Source of the DNA: Adiantum capillus-veneris
Taxonomy: Eukaryota > Streptophyta > Polypodiopsida > Polypodiales > Pteridaceae
Assembly: GCA_014529385.2 (NCBI GenBank)
Contig: CM043945.1
Span: 151,255,741 to 151,319,740 of the forward strand
Length of the DNA: 64,000 nt
Direction of reading: 5' to 3'
Shown here: piece by piece, positions 23,296 through 34,625 of the stretch
Layout: each line of letters starts with the position of its first letter
Position numbering within the stretch: position 1 is the stretch's first letter
Made by a program: the position numbers and the translations under genes
The notes under the pieces: generated by a model
Seen by the model: only the letters and a program-made list of their open reading frames with translations
Database searches by the model: none
What the model was told of the DNA's origin: nothing

Positions 23296-24672
23296 ATGGC
23301 TGGATCACAGGACACTGCTCTTTACAATATCAAGAAGCTGGATGGAACCAATTTCCCATTGTGGAAGAAGCAAATTTGGCACGTGTTGGTACAAAAGAAG
23401 CAGATAAAACCTATAAAGCTCAAGGGGATAAAACCAGAAGATATGGACGAAGATGAATGGAGCGAAATGGATGAATTGGCACTTTCTACCATTATGCTGA
23501 CTTTGGCAGAAAGCGTTTACTTCAATGTAGCAGACGGGATGTCGGCTTATGAAGCATGGACAAAGCTGAGTGATATTTATGAGAAGCAGAGTGCAGCTTC
23601 ACACGTATACTGGCTTAAGAAGCTTGTTGACTTGAATATGAAAGAAGGGACACCTATGTCCAATCATCTGAATGAATTCAACACCATCTACAGTCAGTTG
23701 TCAGCTCAAGGTGTCAAGTTTGATGAACCTATTAGAGCTATGTTCCTGTTGATCACATTGCCGGAAAGTTGGGACACTTTTCGCACAGCTTTGAGTAATT
23801 CTGCACCTCCAGATGGTTTGACCATAGCATGTGTAGAAGGAAGTCTGCTTACTGAAGAAACCAATAGAAAGACAATGGACAAAGGCAAAGGAACAACCTT
23901 AGTTGTCAGGGGAAGGACCAAAGAAAAGTACAAAGGTGGAAAGAGGAATCAGTCTCGTAGCAAGTCCCGCAGTGCTAAAGGCAAGAGTGACATAGAATGT
24001 TACCATTGTGGCAAGAAGGGTCACATGAAAAGAGACTGCAGAGAATGGAAAGCAGAAAAAGGCAAAGAGAAAGTTGAAGACCATGGTGAGAAGAACAAGT
24101 CCTCAGTGAAGATTCAAGAAATAAATGTGACAAACACTGTTGCAGAGGATGATAGTCTAGTGTCAGGAGACATCTACTTCTTGAAGAATACAATGGACTC
24201 AGCTCTTCTTACAGCATCTGATGGAAATGCACTGAGTGACTGGATTATAGACTCAGGGACATCACTTCATGTGTCTCCAAACAAGGAGCGGTTTACTTCT
24301 TATGTGACCACTAAAGATCATGTTCGGCTAGGCAATGGGCAGACATGTGAGATCTTAGGTGTTGGAGATGTTCAATTGAAGTTTCAGAATGGATCTTCTT
24401 TCACGCTGAAGAATGTGAGACATGTTCCCGCAATTACAAAGAGCTTGATCAGCACAGGTTTACTTGATGATGCTGGCTACGTCACCACTTTTGGACAGAA
24501 CATGTGGAAGATATCCAAGGGTTCTATGACAGTAGCACATGGAGTAAAGTTTGGAGGACTTTACATGATTTATGTATCAAATGTCTCTAAAAATGTAATC
24601 AATGTAACCGAACAGCCGAACGTTTCTTTGTGGCATAGCCGGTTAGGACATATGTCCAAGAAGGGAATGTAA
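23296..24672 (+). CDS. copia Gag-protease (nested element)
   Basis: 458 residues starting MAGSQDTALYNIKKLDG. The N-terminal half is a copia capsid domain (WKKQIWHVLV, YEAWTKLSDIY, LPESWDTFR). A basic region leads to a zinc knuckle CYHCGKKGHMKRDC near residue 235. The protease follows with WIIDSGTSLHVSP and RLGNGQTCEILG, and the pre-integrase segment ends in LWHSRLGHMSKKGM. A TAA at 24670 stops the frame where related polyproteins continue, and the reading resumes in the same frame, so this is the 5' part of an interrupted polyprotein. Confidence 0.9.
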   Translation: MAGSQDTALYNIKKLDGTNFPLWKKQIWHVLVQKKQIKPIKLKGIKPEDMDEDEWSEMDELALSTIMLTLAESVYFNVADGMSAYEAWTKLSDIYEKQSAASHVYWLKKLVDLNMKEGTPMSNHLNEFNTIYSQLSAQGVKFDEPIRAMFLLITLPESWDTFRTALSNSAPPDGLTIACVEGSLLTEETNRKTMDKGKGTTLVVRGRTKEKYKGGKRNQSRSKSRSAKGKSDIECYHCGKKGHMKRDCREWKAEKGKEKVEDHGEKNKSSVKIQEINVTNTVAEDDSLVSGDIYFLKNTMDSALLTASDGNALSDWIIDSGTSLHVSPNKERFTSYVTTKDHVRLGNGQTCEILGVGDVQLKFQNGSSFTLKNVRHVPAITKSLISTGLLDDAGYVTTFGQNMWKISKGSMTVAHGVKFGGLYMIYVSNVSKNVINVTEQPNVSLWHSRLGHMSKKGM

Positions 24673-27049
24673 ATCTTGTCTCGTTCTGGTTATTTGCCTG
24701 GCTTTTCATTTAATGATTTTGAATTCTGTGAACATTGTCTGTATGGTAATCAAACACAGCAGCCACATAAGCATAGAAGAAGTAGAAGAGATACATAGTT
24801 GGCACTTGTTCATAGTGATTTGTGTGGACCTATGCCTAACCTATCTCTAGGGGGAGCTTCTTACTTTATAACATTTATAGATGATTACTCGAGGAAAGTA
24901 TGGGTTTACTTTCTCAAGCACAAGGATGAAGCGTTTAGTGTTTTCAAAACGTTTGTGACACTTGTGGAGAATCAGAGTGGCAAGAAGCTTAAATGCTTAC
25001 GCACTGACAATGGTGGAGAGTATGTTTCAAAGGCCTTTCAAGACTTTTGTGAGTCAAAAGGTATAAAACATGAACTTACTGCTCCTTACAATCCTCCTCA
25101 AAATGGTGTTGCTGAGAGGATGAATAGGACCATACAAGAGAAGGTCAGAAGTATGTTGTCTAATGCACAGCTGCCAAATGGGTTTTGGGCTGAAGCTGTA
25201 TCAACAGCTGTTCATCTTGTAAATAGATCTCCTAGCAAGGTTTTGTAGAAGGATTCAGTGCCAGAGATGGTATGGTCAGGCAAAATGCCCTCATACAAGC
25301 ATCTCAGAGTCTTTGGCTGTGAGGCATATACTCACGTTCCAAAGGAATTTAGGAACAAACTTGAGCCAAAGAGTAGAAAGTGCATCTTTCTAGGCTATGG
25401 TAATTCTGGTGAGATGGGGTACAGACTTTGGGATCCCGAATCCAGAAAGGTTGTCCGCAGCAATGATGCTCACTTTAATGTTCTAAACCAGAGAGGGTTG
25501 AGGAGATTAGAAGAGTCGTCTTCCAAGAAGATGGACTTGCACGTGCAAGACAAAATGTCAGGGCTCAAGAGGAGCAAGGACAGGATAGAGTGGAACCACA
25601 GGTTGTGGCTGAGCCTGAGCCACCTATTGTGCGTAGATCTGGACGTGTCACGCGACCTCCTGATAGGTTTGTTCCATCTATGAACTATGTCATGTTGAGT
25701 GATTGCAATGAGCCTTTATGTTACAAGGAAGCAGTGCAAATGAAGGACTCCAGGAATTGGCAATTGGCCATGCAGTCAGAGATGACAGCTCTGCATAAAA
25801 ACAAGACATGGAAGCTAGTTAAATTACCACAGGGCAAAAAGGCTCTACCTTGTAAATGGGTTTACAGGTATAAGATCACCGCTCATGATAGTCAGCCAAA
25901 GTACAAAGCAAGGCTTGTTGCCAAAGGGCTTTAAGCAAGAACAAGGCATTGACTTTGATGAAGTCTTCTCTCCGGTGGTCAAGATGACTACATTGAGATG
26001 CTTTCTTGCATTGTTTGCCATATTAGATTTGGTGTTGCACCAAATGGATGTCAAGACAGCGTTCTTGCATGGTGATTTAGATGTGGAAATTTACATGCAG
26101 CAGCCAGAAGGGTTTGTTGAGAAAGGCAAGGAAGATTGGGTATGCCAGTTGTTAAAGAGTCTTTATGGCTTAAAACAATCACCGAGGGCATGGTACCATA
26201 AATTCCACAAGTTTATGCTTTCTCAAGGCTACAAACGTAGTGAGTTCGATCACTGTCTATATACAAAGAAGGCTAAGGATGGTAGTTGGCTGATCCTTAT
26301 TTTGTATGTGGATGGCATGTTGATTGCTGGCAAGCACTTGGAAGAAATTTCAGCTTTGAAGTGAAATATGGCAAAATCGTTTGACATGAAAGACATGGGT
26401 GAGGCAAGTCATATACTTGGTATGCGCATTGAGAGAGACAGATCAAAGAAGTTGATTTGGTTATCTCAAACAGAGTATATTGACAAGGTTTTGCAACGTT
26501 TCAATATGGAGAAGGGAAAGGCACTGAGTGTTCCATTGCCACCATATGTGAAACTTAGCAAACAAGATTTTCCTGTGTCTAAGGAAGAACAGGCTGAAAT
26601 GGATAAGATTCCATATGCGATTGCAGTGGGTAGTCCGAAGGTCTACGTAAGGGTATGTCTTTACATTGGCTGGTGGAGCAGTATCATGGCGTTCTAGATT
26701 ACAAGATTGTGTTACTCAGTCTACTACAGAGGCTGAATATGTTGCAGCATCAGAGGCATGCAAAGAATCAATTTGGCTTAATCAACTAGTAACAGATTTG
26801 GGAATCAAAGAAGAGATGCCTGTGTTATATTGTGATAGTCAAAGTGCTATACAATTGGCTTGTAATCCAGTTTATCACTCAAAGAAAAAGCATGTGGATG
26901 TGAAGTATCATTTCATCAGGGAAATGCTCGAGGATAAGCAACTTCAGCTTGTCAAAGTTCACACCACAGAAAATCCTGTTGATCTACTTACAAAAGGACT
27001 TCCCTCAGAGAGCTTTGCGCATTTTCGCAAGCAGTTAGGTGTAGGGTAG
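24673..27049 (+). pseudogene. copia integrase, reverse transcriptase and RNase H (nested element)
   Basis: Continues the Gag frame after the stop. The integrase has HSDLCGPM, RTDNGGEY and AERMNRT, so its D-D-E set is present. TAG codons at 24796 and 25246 interrupt it. A frameshift near 25490 moves the reverse transcriptase start into another frame (CKWVYRYKI), which returns to the first near 25930 (DFDEVFSPVVKM, FLHGDL). The polymerase active site reads YVDGML: the second Asp of YVDD is Gly, which should abolish activity. A TGA sits at 26362. Near 26640 a deletion removes the connection region, and the RNase H end (TEAEYVAASEAC, LYCDSQSAIQLA) follows in a third frame to 27049. Confidence 0.9.
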
Positions 27050-27534
27050 TACATCACTTCTCTACATCTCTTGTATATTAGCTTGCATAGTAGCTTCTCT
27101 CACACTTAAAGTACCACATTGGACTTTAAGTGGGCGTATGTTGGGGTATAAAGCCCAATGTGGTCGCCCAGGTAAGTGGGCGGGCCGCTAGGTATGTACA
27201 CATATTCTTTTGTAAAAACCTAATAAGAACTCACTATGAGTTCTTATTAGGTTTTTACAAAAGAATATGTGTACATACCTAGCGGCCCGCCCACTTACCT
27301 GGGCGACCACATTGGGCTTTATACCCCAACAACCTCCCACTTAAAGTCCAATGTGGTACTTTAAGTGTGAGAGAAGCTACTATACAAGCTAATATACAAG
27401 AGATGTAGAGAAGTGATGTACTACCCTACACCTAACTGCTTGCGAAAATGCGCAAAGCTCTCTGAGGGAAGTCCTTTTGTAAGTAGATCAGCAGGATTTT
27501 CTATGGTGTGAACTTTGACAAGCTGAAGTTGCTT
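26936..27534. repeat. 600-bp near-perfect palindrome in the copia 3' end
   Basis: The left arm starts at 26936 (AAGCAACTTCAGC) inside RNase H and runs through the 3' untranslated region and the first part of the 3' LTR. The centre is at 27235 (TCA-CTA-TGA, 3-bp loop). The right arm is the reverse complement and ends at 27534 with GCTGAAGTTGCTT. Only a few mismatches are visible. Beyond it the LTR resumes at AGTGGGCGGGCC. The arms therefore duplicate and invert about 300 bp of coding, UTR and LTR sequence. Confidence 0.95.
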
Positions 27535-27690
27535 AGTGGGCGGGCCGCCAAGTATGTACACATATTCTTTTGTAAAAACCTAATAAGAACTCACTATGCT
27601 CTACACATTACAGTAGAGCGAGTTCACCATATCGTCGTGCTCTTCTTCTCGCACTCTCTCTCGCGTCGCACTTCCGCTCGTACTCCTTCA
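27139..27690 (+). repeat. 3' LTR of nested copia, rearranged
   Basis: LTR sequence starts at 27139 (TGTTGGGG) after a purine-rich stretch and runs about 100 bp. It is then replaced by the palindrome's inverted arm and resumes at 27535 to CTCCTTCA at 27690. It is 552 bp instead of 192 bp. Confidence 0.9.
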
Positions 27691-28875
27691 TGCCAACATA
27701 CCATCCCTATGAGAGATGATGCCAAGCCAAGTCGACAAAGACCATACACGTATAATGACACATTTGCCAAAAAAATCAAAGAAGAGATATAAAAGTTCAA
27801 GGAAGCAGAGTTTATCTATGAGATAGAACACATAGATCGGGCATCACCAATTGTTGTGGTGCCTAAACAAATTGCAAACTCAAAGCATGCGTAAATCTAA
27901 AAAAAGTGAACTCTGCCACTATACGAGATAGCTATCCTCTTCCTATAAGTGATCACGTGCTAGAACGGGTATCTGGCAAGGAAGATTATAGCTTTTTAGA
28001 CGGATTCTTTGGGTACAACCAACTGATAATAGATCCCAAGGACCAACATAGAACAAACTTTGCTACAGAATGGGGAATTTTTGCATATAGAGTCATGCCC
28101 TTTGGCTTGACCAATGCACCGACAAAATTCCAAAGTCTCATGGGCCATGACTCAAGGAATATTTGCAAGATTTCTTAGAAGTATACATGGATGACCTCTA
28201 TGTGCTTTCCACCAAACGAGAAAGTCATTTTGAGCATTTATGATGTGTCTTTGAGAAATGTCGCTTATATAGGATTTGCATAAACCCTAAAAAATGTGTT
28301 TTTATGGTTAGACCGTAGGCTAGACCGTAGGCAAAATTCTTGGACATATTGTGTCTAAAAATGGCATAGCCACAAACATGAAAAAAGTAGCAGTTATTGC
28401 TGAGATGACTAGACAAACACTAGTTAGTGGGATTCAGGCATTTATGGGACATTGTGGTTACTATCGTAGATTTATCTACATGTATGCTATGATTTCTAAT
28501 CCCATTTATAGCCTTATCACTCATTTTGAATGGAACAAATTATGTAAAGAGTCATTTCAAAAGCTTAAGCAAGCTTTGACCTCAACACCAATACTGAAAG
28601 CTCTCGAATGGGACAAAGTATTTCATGTACACGTTGATGCTTCAAGTTCTGTTATAGGATGTATCTTAGCTCAGCCAGGAGAGGGGACCATGGATTTTTC
28701 TATCTCCTATGCTAGCCGACAATTAAACCTCGTAGAAAAGAATTATACAACCAAGAAAAGAGAAGGTCTTGGTATGGTGTATTTAGTCAAGAAATTCCAA
28801 CACTACTTGTTAGCTAACAAGTTTGTCTTTTTAATAGACCATCAAACCTTACTCTATTTGGTAAACAAACCCTAA
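27691..28875 (+). pseudogene. Reverse transcriptase and RNase H of the 20.8-kb gypsy element
   Basis: It picks up the reverse transcriptase cut at 22007. Seen: IPMRDDAKPSRQRP, SPIVVVPKQ, then SYPLPISDHVLERVSG, SFLDGFFGYNQL and RVMPFGLTNAP (27906-28178). The active-site box VYMDD is intact but lies in a shifted frame (28178-28192). A 12-bp tandem duplication at about 28308-28331 adds another break. From 28351 one frame holds the RT-RNase H connection and RNase H: HVDASSSVIG, SYASRQLNLVEKNY, KKREGLGMVY, LIDHQTLLYLVNKP. Copying of the RNA genome and removal of its template strand would be its roles. It is dead as it stands. Confidence 0.9.
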
Positions 28876-29830
28876 AATATCGGAAGGATAGTAAGACAAT
28901 TCATCATCCTACTTGAATTTGACTTCACAGTGGTGGTTAAAAAGGTACCACACACCAAAGTGCAGATCATCTGTCGAGACTCACAACAGGGGAAGCACCT
29001 AAGTTTCGAGATGCATATCTGTTCTTTGTGGAAATGGTTCTAAGATGGTAAGAAGACCTTGTGGCCCTAATGACCATCATGCAAGTAGATTCTCAAATAT
29101 CAATTCCCATTACACCACGACTGATTGAGCAATCTGCATTGTATCATAAAAACAACGATGGAATCCTGCTTTTCTGCATCAATCTTGAGGAACAAGGATC
29201 CTACTTGAGTCAAGCACATACCACAATAATAGGACAACACTTTGCACAAGACCAAACCTTACAATGATTAACTTGGTTGGGGGTTTATTGGCCCACTATG
29301 AAGAAGGATGTTCATCAATATGAGAATCAGTGCTCTCAATGCAAATTTAAAGCCACCATACCACATGCCACGTTATTCCACATTGCAGTCACACCACAGT
29401 GGAGTGGTTACCTGGTAGAATATCTTACTAGTAGAACCTTTTCGGAAAACATGAGTAAAAGACGAAGGAGTGAAATAGAAACGGAAGCTGCCAACTACAT
29501 CTTGATTTTGCAAACCAGCTCTATCAATGAGGGAAATACCAACATCTCAGACTTTGCTCAAATGAGGAGGAATATCTTCCTATTTTAAAACAAGCACATG
29601 TAGGTCTAGCAGCAGGTCCCTTCTCTCATGAAACAACAACCAAAGCTATATTGATGGCAGTCATCTGGTGGCTGATTTAATTTGCAGACACCAAAGAGTT
29701 TGTTCGATGATGCGATGCATGTCAAAGAGAAAAAATGTTGGCAAGGGTTGATAATATGCCATTACAACCTATGATGGGAGCACGTTGGGAAAGTCCAGGT
29801 ATGTATAGCCCTGTAGGCCAATATTTCTCT
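28876..29830 (+). pseudogene. Integrase region with two HHCC-type zinc modules
   Basis: Directly after RNase H comes one zinc-module-like sequence (about 29200-29350: AHTTIIGQHFAQDQ, GVYWPTMKKDV, CSQCK). About 300 bp later, after a linker with SENMSKRRRSEIETEA, comes a second (about 29590-29750: AHVGLAAGPF, a remnant of WWPT, CDACQREK). In the second, the expected second His is Pro (GPF). The catalytic core that should follow is hardly recognisable beyond 29830. Integrases normally carry one such module. The frame is broken by several stops. Confidence 0.75.
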
Positions 29831-31330
29831 CATTCACATTCTAGACCTTAAAGAAAGTGCTCTAAGTGGTGGATTTTGGCGACCTTCTACGCTCTCCTAC
29901 GCACTGCATGCTGACTCTTACTCACTTCAGCCATGAGGGATAAGTTCCTCACTACATTTAGAAGTGTTTTGATCACCACATTGTCAACCACAGGAGGTAT
30001 AAGGAGCATGACAACACATTGAAATCTGGGAACAGTTACATGCAAAAATGAACACTGCTACACTTGACACCCCAATTGCACCAAAACTGAACCAGAGGCT
30101 CATCACTAGGGGGCAACACTTTGCTAAGCTCCAAAGTTCAAAGAGAGTCAAAAAAATATGACCTAGCATCTTCGGCATGCCGAAGATAAAGGAGTAAGAT
30201 GGGGACCAAAATTTACCAATATTTTGAGACCATCATGTTAAGGAACTATGGATACTTAGGGGTGTAATTGAGGCTCAGTCGTCAATATAGGAAAAAAAGA
30301 CCATATTCACATTGTAAAGTATCACAATGCTAAATCAAAACCGAACTCACCTCAAAGTCAAGGGGGACACTCTCTACACCATATTGGAACTCCACCAACC
30401 TCCAGGGAGCAAGTAACTAGTGATTAGTGACTCCAAGTCAAACCTTGCTCAACAGAAGACTGTCAACCTCATCGGGAACTACATCAGCTACCAAGAAACA
30501 AACCAAGGGTTCCAACCACCATAATTTACCTCGTAAAAGTAAGATAGGGGAAAAGCAAGGCCTAAAGTGCAATAAAGTAAAATTTCTATCTTTGGCATGC
30601 CGAAGATCACTCACTAGCATGGCATCATTTTTTGGCACCCCCTTATACACTAGCATGTTTTCCCTTCCCATCACAAACACTACATCACACTATAACACTT
30701 TTTTCATGAAAACACTCATAAAACACATTGTGCCACATCCCATAGCCATCAATGCGCAATTCTTACTTTTAGCTTGCCAGATTAAACCCAACATCACCCA
30801 TCATCAATGATAAATTCTCTAGGACCCATCAGTGTACCAAAATAAGAAATGTCCCTAAATCACCCTCTTTTTATCTTAGGTGCACCTAAGATAGAAATGG
30901 AAATGGAAGAGCCTAATTTGCATCTGTGATACATAGATATGCTCACAGTGGTCCCATTAAACACTTGCCCAAGTTTCATCAAGTTTGACAAATCCTCACT
31001 TGGTCAATTACCAAAAGTACAGAATGCAGTCAAGTGGACATTTAATTGTTCATAGCTCCCATCATAAAAGTCCAAAAGCTCTCAAGATTCTTGCAGATCA
31101 CCACCAGTACTTATATTTTCTATACAGTCCATTTGACACCATTTTTGCATGCACTTACACCCATCTACATCTTAAGCGCACCAAGGATAGACTTTGCCAA
31201 AATTTTAATTTTTAGGGCTCATTGGTTGTGCTACTTGGTTGTAACTTTCCATAATGGTATAATTTCTGAATGTGCTGATACATTGTCAGGTTCTCTCTCA
31301 TATACATCGAGATCTCAAAAGAAAAAGACC
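29831..31330 (+). other. Non-coding region between pol and the third ORF, with palindromes
   Basis: No reliable gene. It contains perfect or near-perfect palindromes: 30168-30187 (ATCTTCGGCATGCCGAAGAT), 30588-30607 (one mismatch from that), 30872-30893 (TATCTTAGGTGCACCTAAGA plus TA) and an imperfect one at 31168-31187. They resemble those of the 5' leader. A promoter for the downstream ORF might lie here, but none is proved. Confidence 0.65.
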
Positions 31331-34300
31331 ATGAAGCAGAAATTTGTTGAACTCCCACCATATCAGCTGGAGGAAGACTCCTTGAGAGAGGCAAATATTA
31401 CCTGGTTGGCAAAAGACCAATTGGGTAGCCAACATGTCAGTGTCTACCACAGATCATTCAAGAGTGCTCATGGAACCAAAGTCAAAGTACAAATGCTACC
31501 AAGGGAAGCACAAGACCTCATCAAAGAACATGCAGTGTGACCACTTTGGGAAAAATTGACCTTAAGGACTACATAGAGATGGACCCCTCAGGTGTCGGTT
31601 ACAAAAGATCATATGAGCTCTTTCACAACATCACTGAGGAAGGACGAGCCAACATATCTAGCCTCGATGGCTCTCCTATCAAAGTTAACATAATAGTAGA
31701 CCAAGTGGCAGACACACTCAAGCTTCAAAAAGGAGGAAAACCTATGAGGGACAGACAATTACCAACCAATGGTATTTTCACCAGCAGATTATCCTCCTTT
31801 CAAAATTGCAAAGGGAAATAGAGCGGGAATTATGGCTCTATCATCAAAATTTTCACTTCATTGCCAAGAGACCACCAAGGTATAAATTTCCCAACCATGC
31901 CGTGCCTTCCACCTTCACACAAACATCAAAGAAAGAGGGAATGACAGAAGTGAACCACACACAATACATCTACACAATTCTCACTAATGTAAAGAAGCCA
32001 AAGAGCATCACATTCTTAGGTGCTCCATAAGTGCTCACCAGAATTGTTTACCACACTATAGGCCAAGTAGAGCATCTATCACCTGCCCTAGAGCAAAATT
32101 TATGGTTGTTCAACAAAACCAATGAGGAGCCAAAAGTACAAACACAGGCTCCATTAGCGGCAACAAGATTGCGGACTCGATTAGTTGATGTACCATCTCT
32201 AGAACCCATACTGCAAAACAGAAAAAGAAGAAGGTAATCGAGAGGAGGAAGTGCGGGAAGAGGAGGACACTCCTCTTGAAAGAAAAAGAAAATAAAAAGG
32301 GAAATCTAAGATGGATGAAGCAAAAAAAACCAAGCAACATAGGCCAATAGCAGTTATTGAAGAACCAATCCAACAAGCAGCAAGACTCAAAAGAGAGAAG
32401 GTGGTTCTTGAGATAGAAAGAGGGCTCAAAGGAGATTTTGAGGAAAAGTGGAAACCATCTCCAAGAAGAATCAAAATTTGAACCAAACACCCAATGTTCG
32501 ATGAAAAGGATGATCCTTGGGCTGGCCTAGAACATCTCTACCATAAAGAAGAACGACAACGAGAACATGCCCAGGCACAAGAAGAAGCCAATACACAACC
32601 TCTGGAGGGTTCACCCAAAGAACCACTCAACCCTACTGCAAAAAATCCACACTTCTCTCCCACAAGTGCACCACCAAAGCCGGAGACTACAACATAGCCA
32701 CAACCAAAGGAGGCCACTCCCATTGTTAACAATATGGAGCCAGATATCGAACCACTCAAAGAAACTATCAAAGAACAAAAGGTTGAACCAACTAGTCCCA
32801 CCATAGAGACACCAAATACTCAAGCCAACCAACTAGATGAGCAAATCACTAAGGCTCATGACACACAAACGGATCAACCGAAAGCAAGAAACGCAAGAAC
32901 AATGGAGAATCTAGAGGACATATATGAATATACACAGTATGCACACGATGTGATAGACAAAATGAAGGAAGAGATCTATGCTTGCCACCAACATCTATGT
33001 AGTGTATAGAGGTGACTGCGGCTCTATGAGGAAAGGCTAGACTTGGCCAATATATGTGTCGATTCATACAAAGAATCCATGTAATTCAAAGAACAAGAAT
33101 TGGTTGAACTAACTACAAAGACAACAACAACAGACATCAAATCAGCAACACAAGTAACGAGTCACAAAAGCCACTTTAGCTCTACAAGAATCAGCTTCTA
33201 CGGTACAACGCCTACAGATTTATCTTAACATTGCAAATACACAATTGGCCCAGGTGGAAGCACAATGCCAAGAACAAAATGCACTTCTAAATCAGGTAAA
33301 AAATAACCCAATAGTAGCCACACTATAGGGCAAAGATGCTACTTATCAAACAATGGAGTAGAAGGTTAAGGACTTAGAGATGGAGCTAAATCTTGAGCAG
33401 ATGCAAAGAAGAGAATTGTCAATCAGCTTCATACAGCAAGAAGACAACTTCCAAAAGCAGACTACTCAACTTAATGAGGAGTTAAGCAAGGCTAAAGAAG
33501 CTATCGTGGCACATGCAACCACATCGAGAGATGAGAAAATCACTGTTGTAATGCAAAATAAGGATATCCTTCAGTTCATGGATCTGGAAGTGCCAACAGT
33601 AGAAGGGGCTAGTCTTCCAGAGTTTGAAATTTCTCAAGCAGAAGTGGAACCTTTCACTACTCCAAAAAGCCTGACCACTGAGGAGGAGGCCATTTTGAAG
33701 AAGCAGTTAGAGGAGGAAACAAAGATCATTTGGAAAGAGGCAATGCAATGGGAAGAATGATTTAATGTCAATCTATTCATGACCTACACAATCAATGAAG
33801 TGTGGCATCATCAAGCTCTCTCTTATCCTCTCATTAAATTCAAGGTCCTCCAAATCAAAGAAAGACTGCTCAAGAATCTCCAGGCCAATCCTTCACTACA
33901 ACACCCCAAATGGCACAAGATCTGGCTTAACCGGCATCCTAGGTATCTCATTTTTCTCACAAATGCACCATTACTAATCAAACAAGATCATATGCAATGC
34001 TTGATACCGAGAGTCAAAAATTGGTAACAACACCTTATCCTCCATCAGAAAAGACCAACCTGGCTTAGCTACCCCCGATTTCCACCACCTCCAAATAACC
34101 AACCGACAGAGTCATACATGGTGGAGACACTATCTTTGACTATATAGCTATTTAGGGGAATCTCATATTTGGCATGCATTATGCTAGTAATGCAAACCTT
34201 TCATAGGGTAGAACAAACAGATGTTGCATGGATGTCCTTCCTCAAAGGTACACAAGGTCTATGCTCTGATCTTTGGTCAACCATCCGAAGAAGTCCTTCA

Positions 34301-34575
34301 TGGATTCTATGCAAGGGCCATGTTTCTCCCATCATATTATATGTAGACATTTGAAGAAGCATTTGACACGGGATTTTTCACTTACAGATCAAAGATCTTT
34401 AGCCCTGTCATCACAAACTTGCGGGCTCGGTTTGTCAGCTATTTAGCAATGGAGCTGAAGAATGCCATCAACATGCAATTCATGTCCACTGAAGACAAAG
34501 AGATGCATCTCAAGTACAAACAAGGTCTTGAGCATCAAGCAAAGAGAAAAGTGACGCGAACGCTTGACCACTAGT
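31331..34575 (+). pseudogene. Third ORF region of the gypsy element (unknown, coiled-coil rich)
   Basis: A long string of plus-strand open segments in changing frames, beginning MKQKFVELPPYQLEEDSL at 31331 and next at 31537 (LGKIDLKDYIEMDPSG). Middle parts are rich in Lys, Glu, Pro and Gln (32494-33009). At 33380-33760 there is a 126-residue helical, coiled-coil-like stretch (QTTQLNEELSKAKEAI), and near 34340-34570 a last piece (FEEAFDTGFFTYRSKI, LRARFVSYLAMELKN). I see no signal peptide or clear membrane segment, so calling it env would be unsupported. Position between pol and the 3' LTR matches the extra ORFs of Athila/Tat-type elements. Its function is unknown. Confidence 0.5.
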
Positions 34576-34610
34576 TAGCAACCTAAGTAGTTGTGTCATG
34601 GATGAGACAT

Positions 34611-34625
34611 GCAAGGAGGGGGGAA
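34611..34625 (+). other. Polypurine tract
   Basis: GCAAGGAGGGGGGAA immediately before the 3' LTR start TGTTAGC. Confidence 0.85.

Larger units (their letters stand above)
22008..27690 (+). mobile_element. Nested Ty1/copia element (5.7 kb)
   Basis: Inserted in the gypsy reverse transcriptase with a perfect 5-bp duplication TGCCA (22003-22007 and 27691-27695). It has a 192-bp LTR, an initiator-Met-type primer site, a Gag-Pol region in copia order (Gag, protease, integrase, reverse transcriptase, RNase H) and a rearranged 3' LTR. Stops, frameshifts and a catalytic substitution make it non-functional. Confidence 0.95.

Noticed and set aside
31331-34575. A retroviral envelope gene
   Set aside because: No signal peptide, furin-like site or membrane anchor is visible. 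Only position suggests it.
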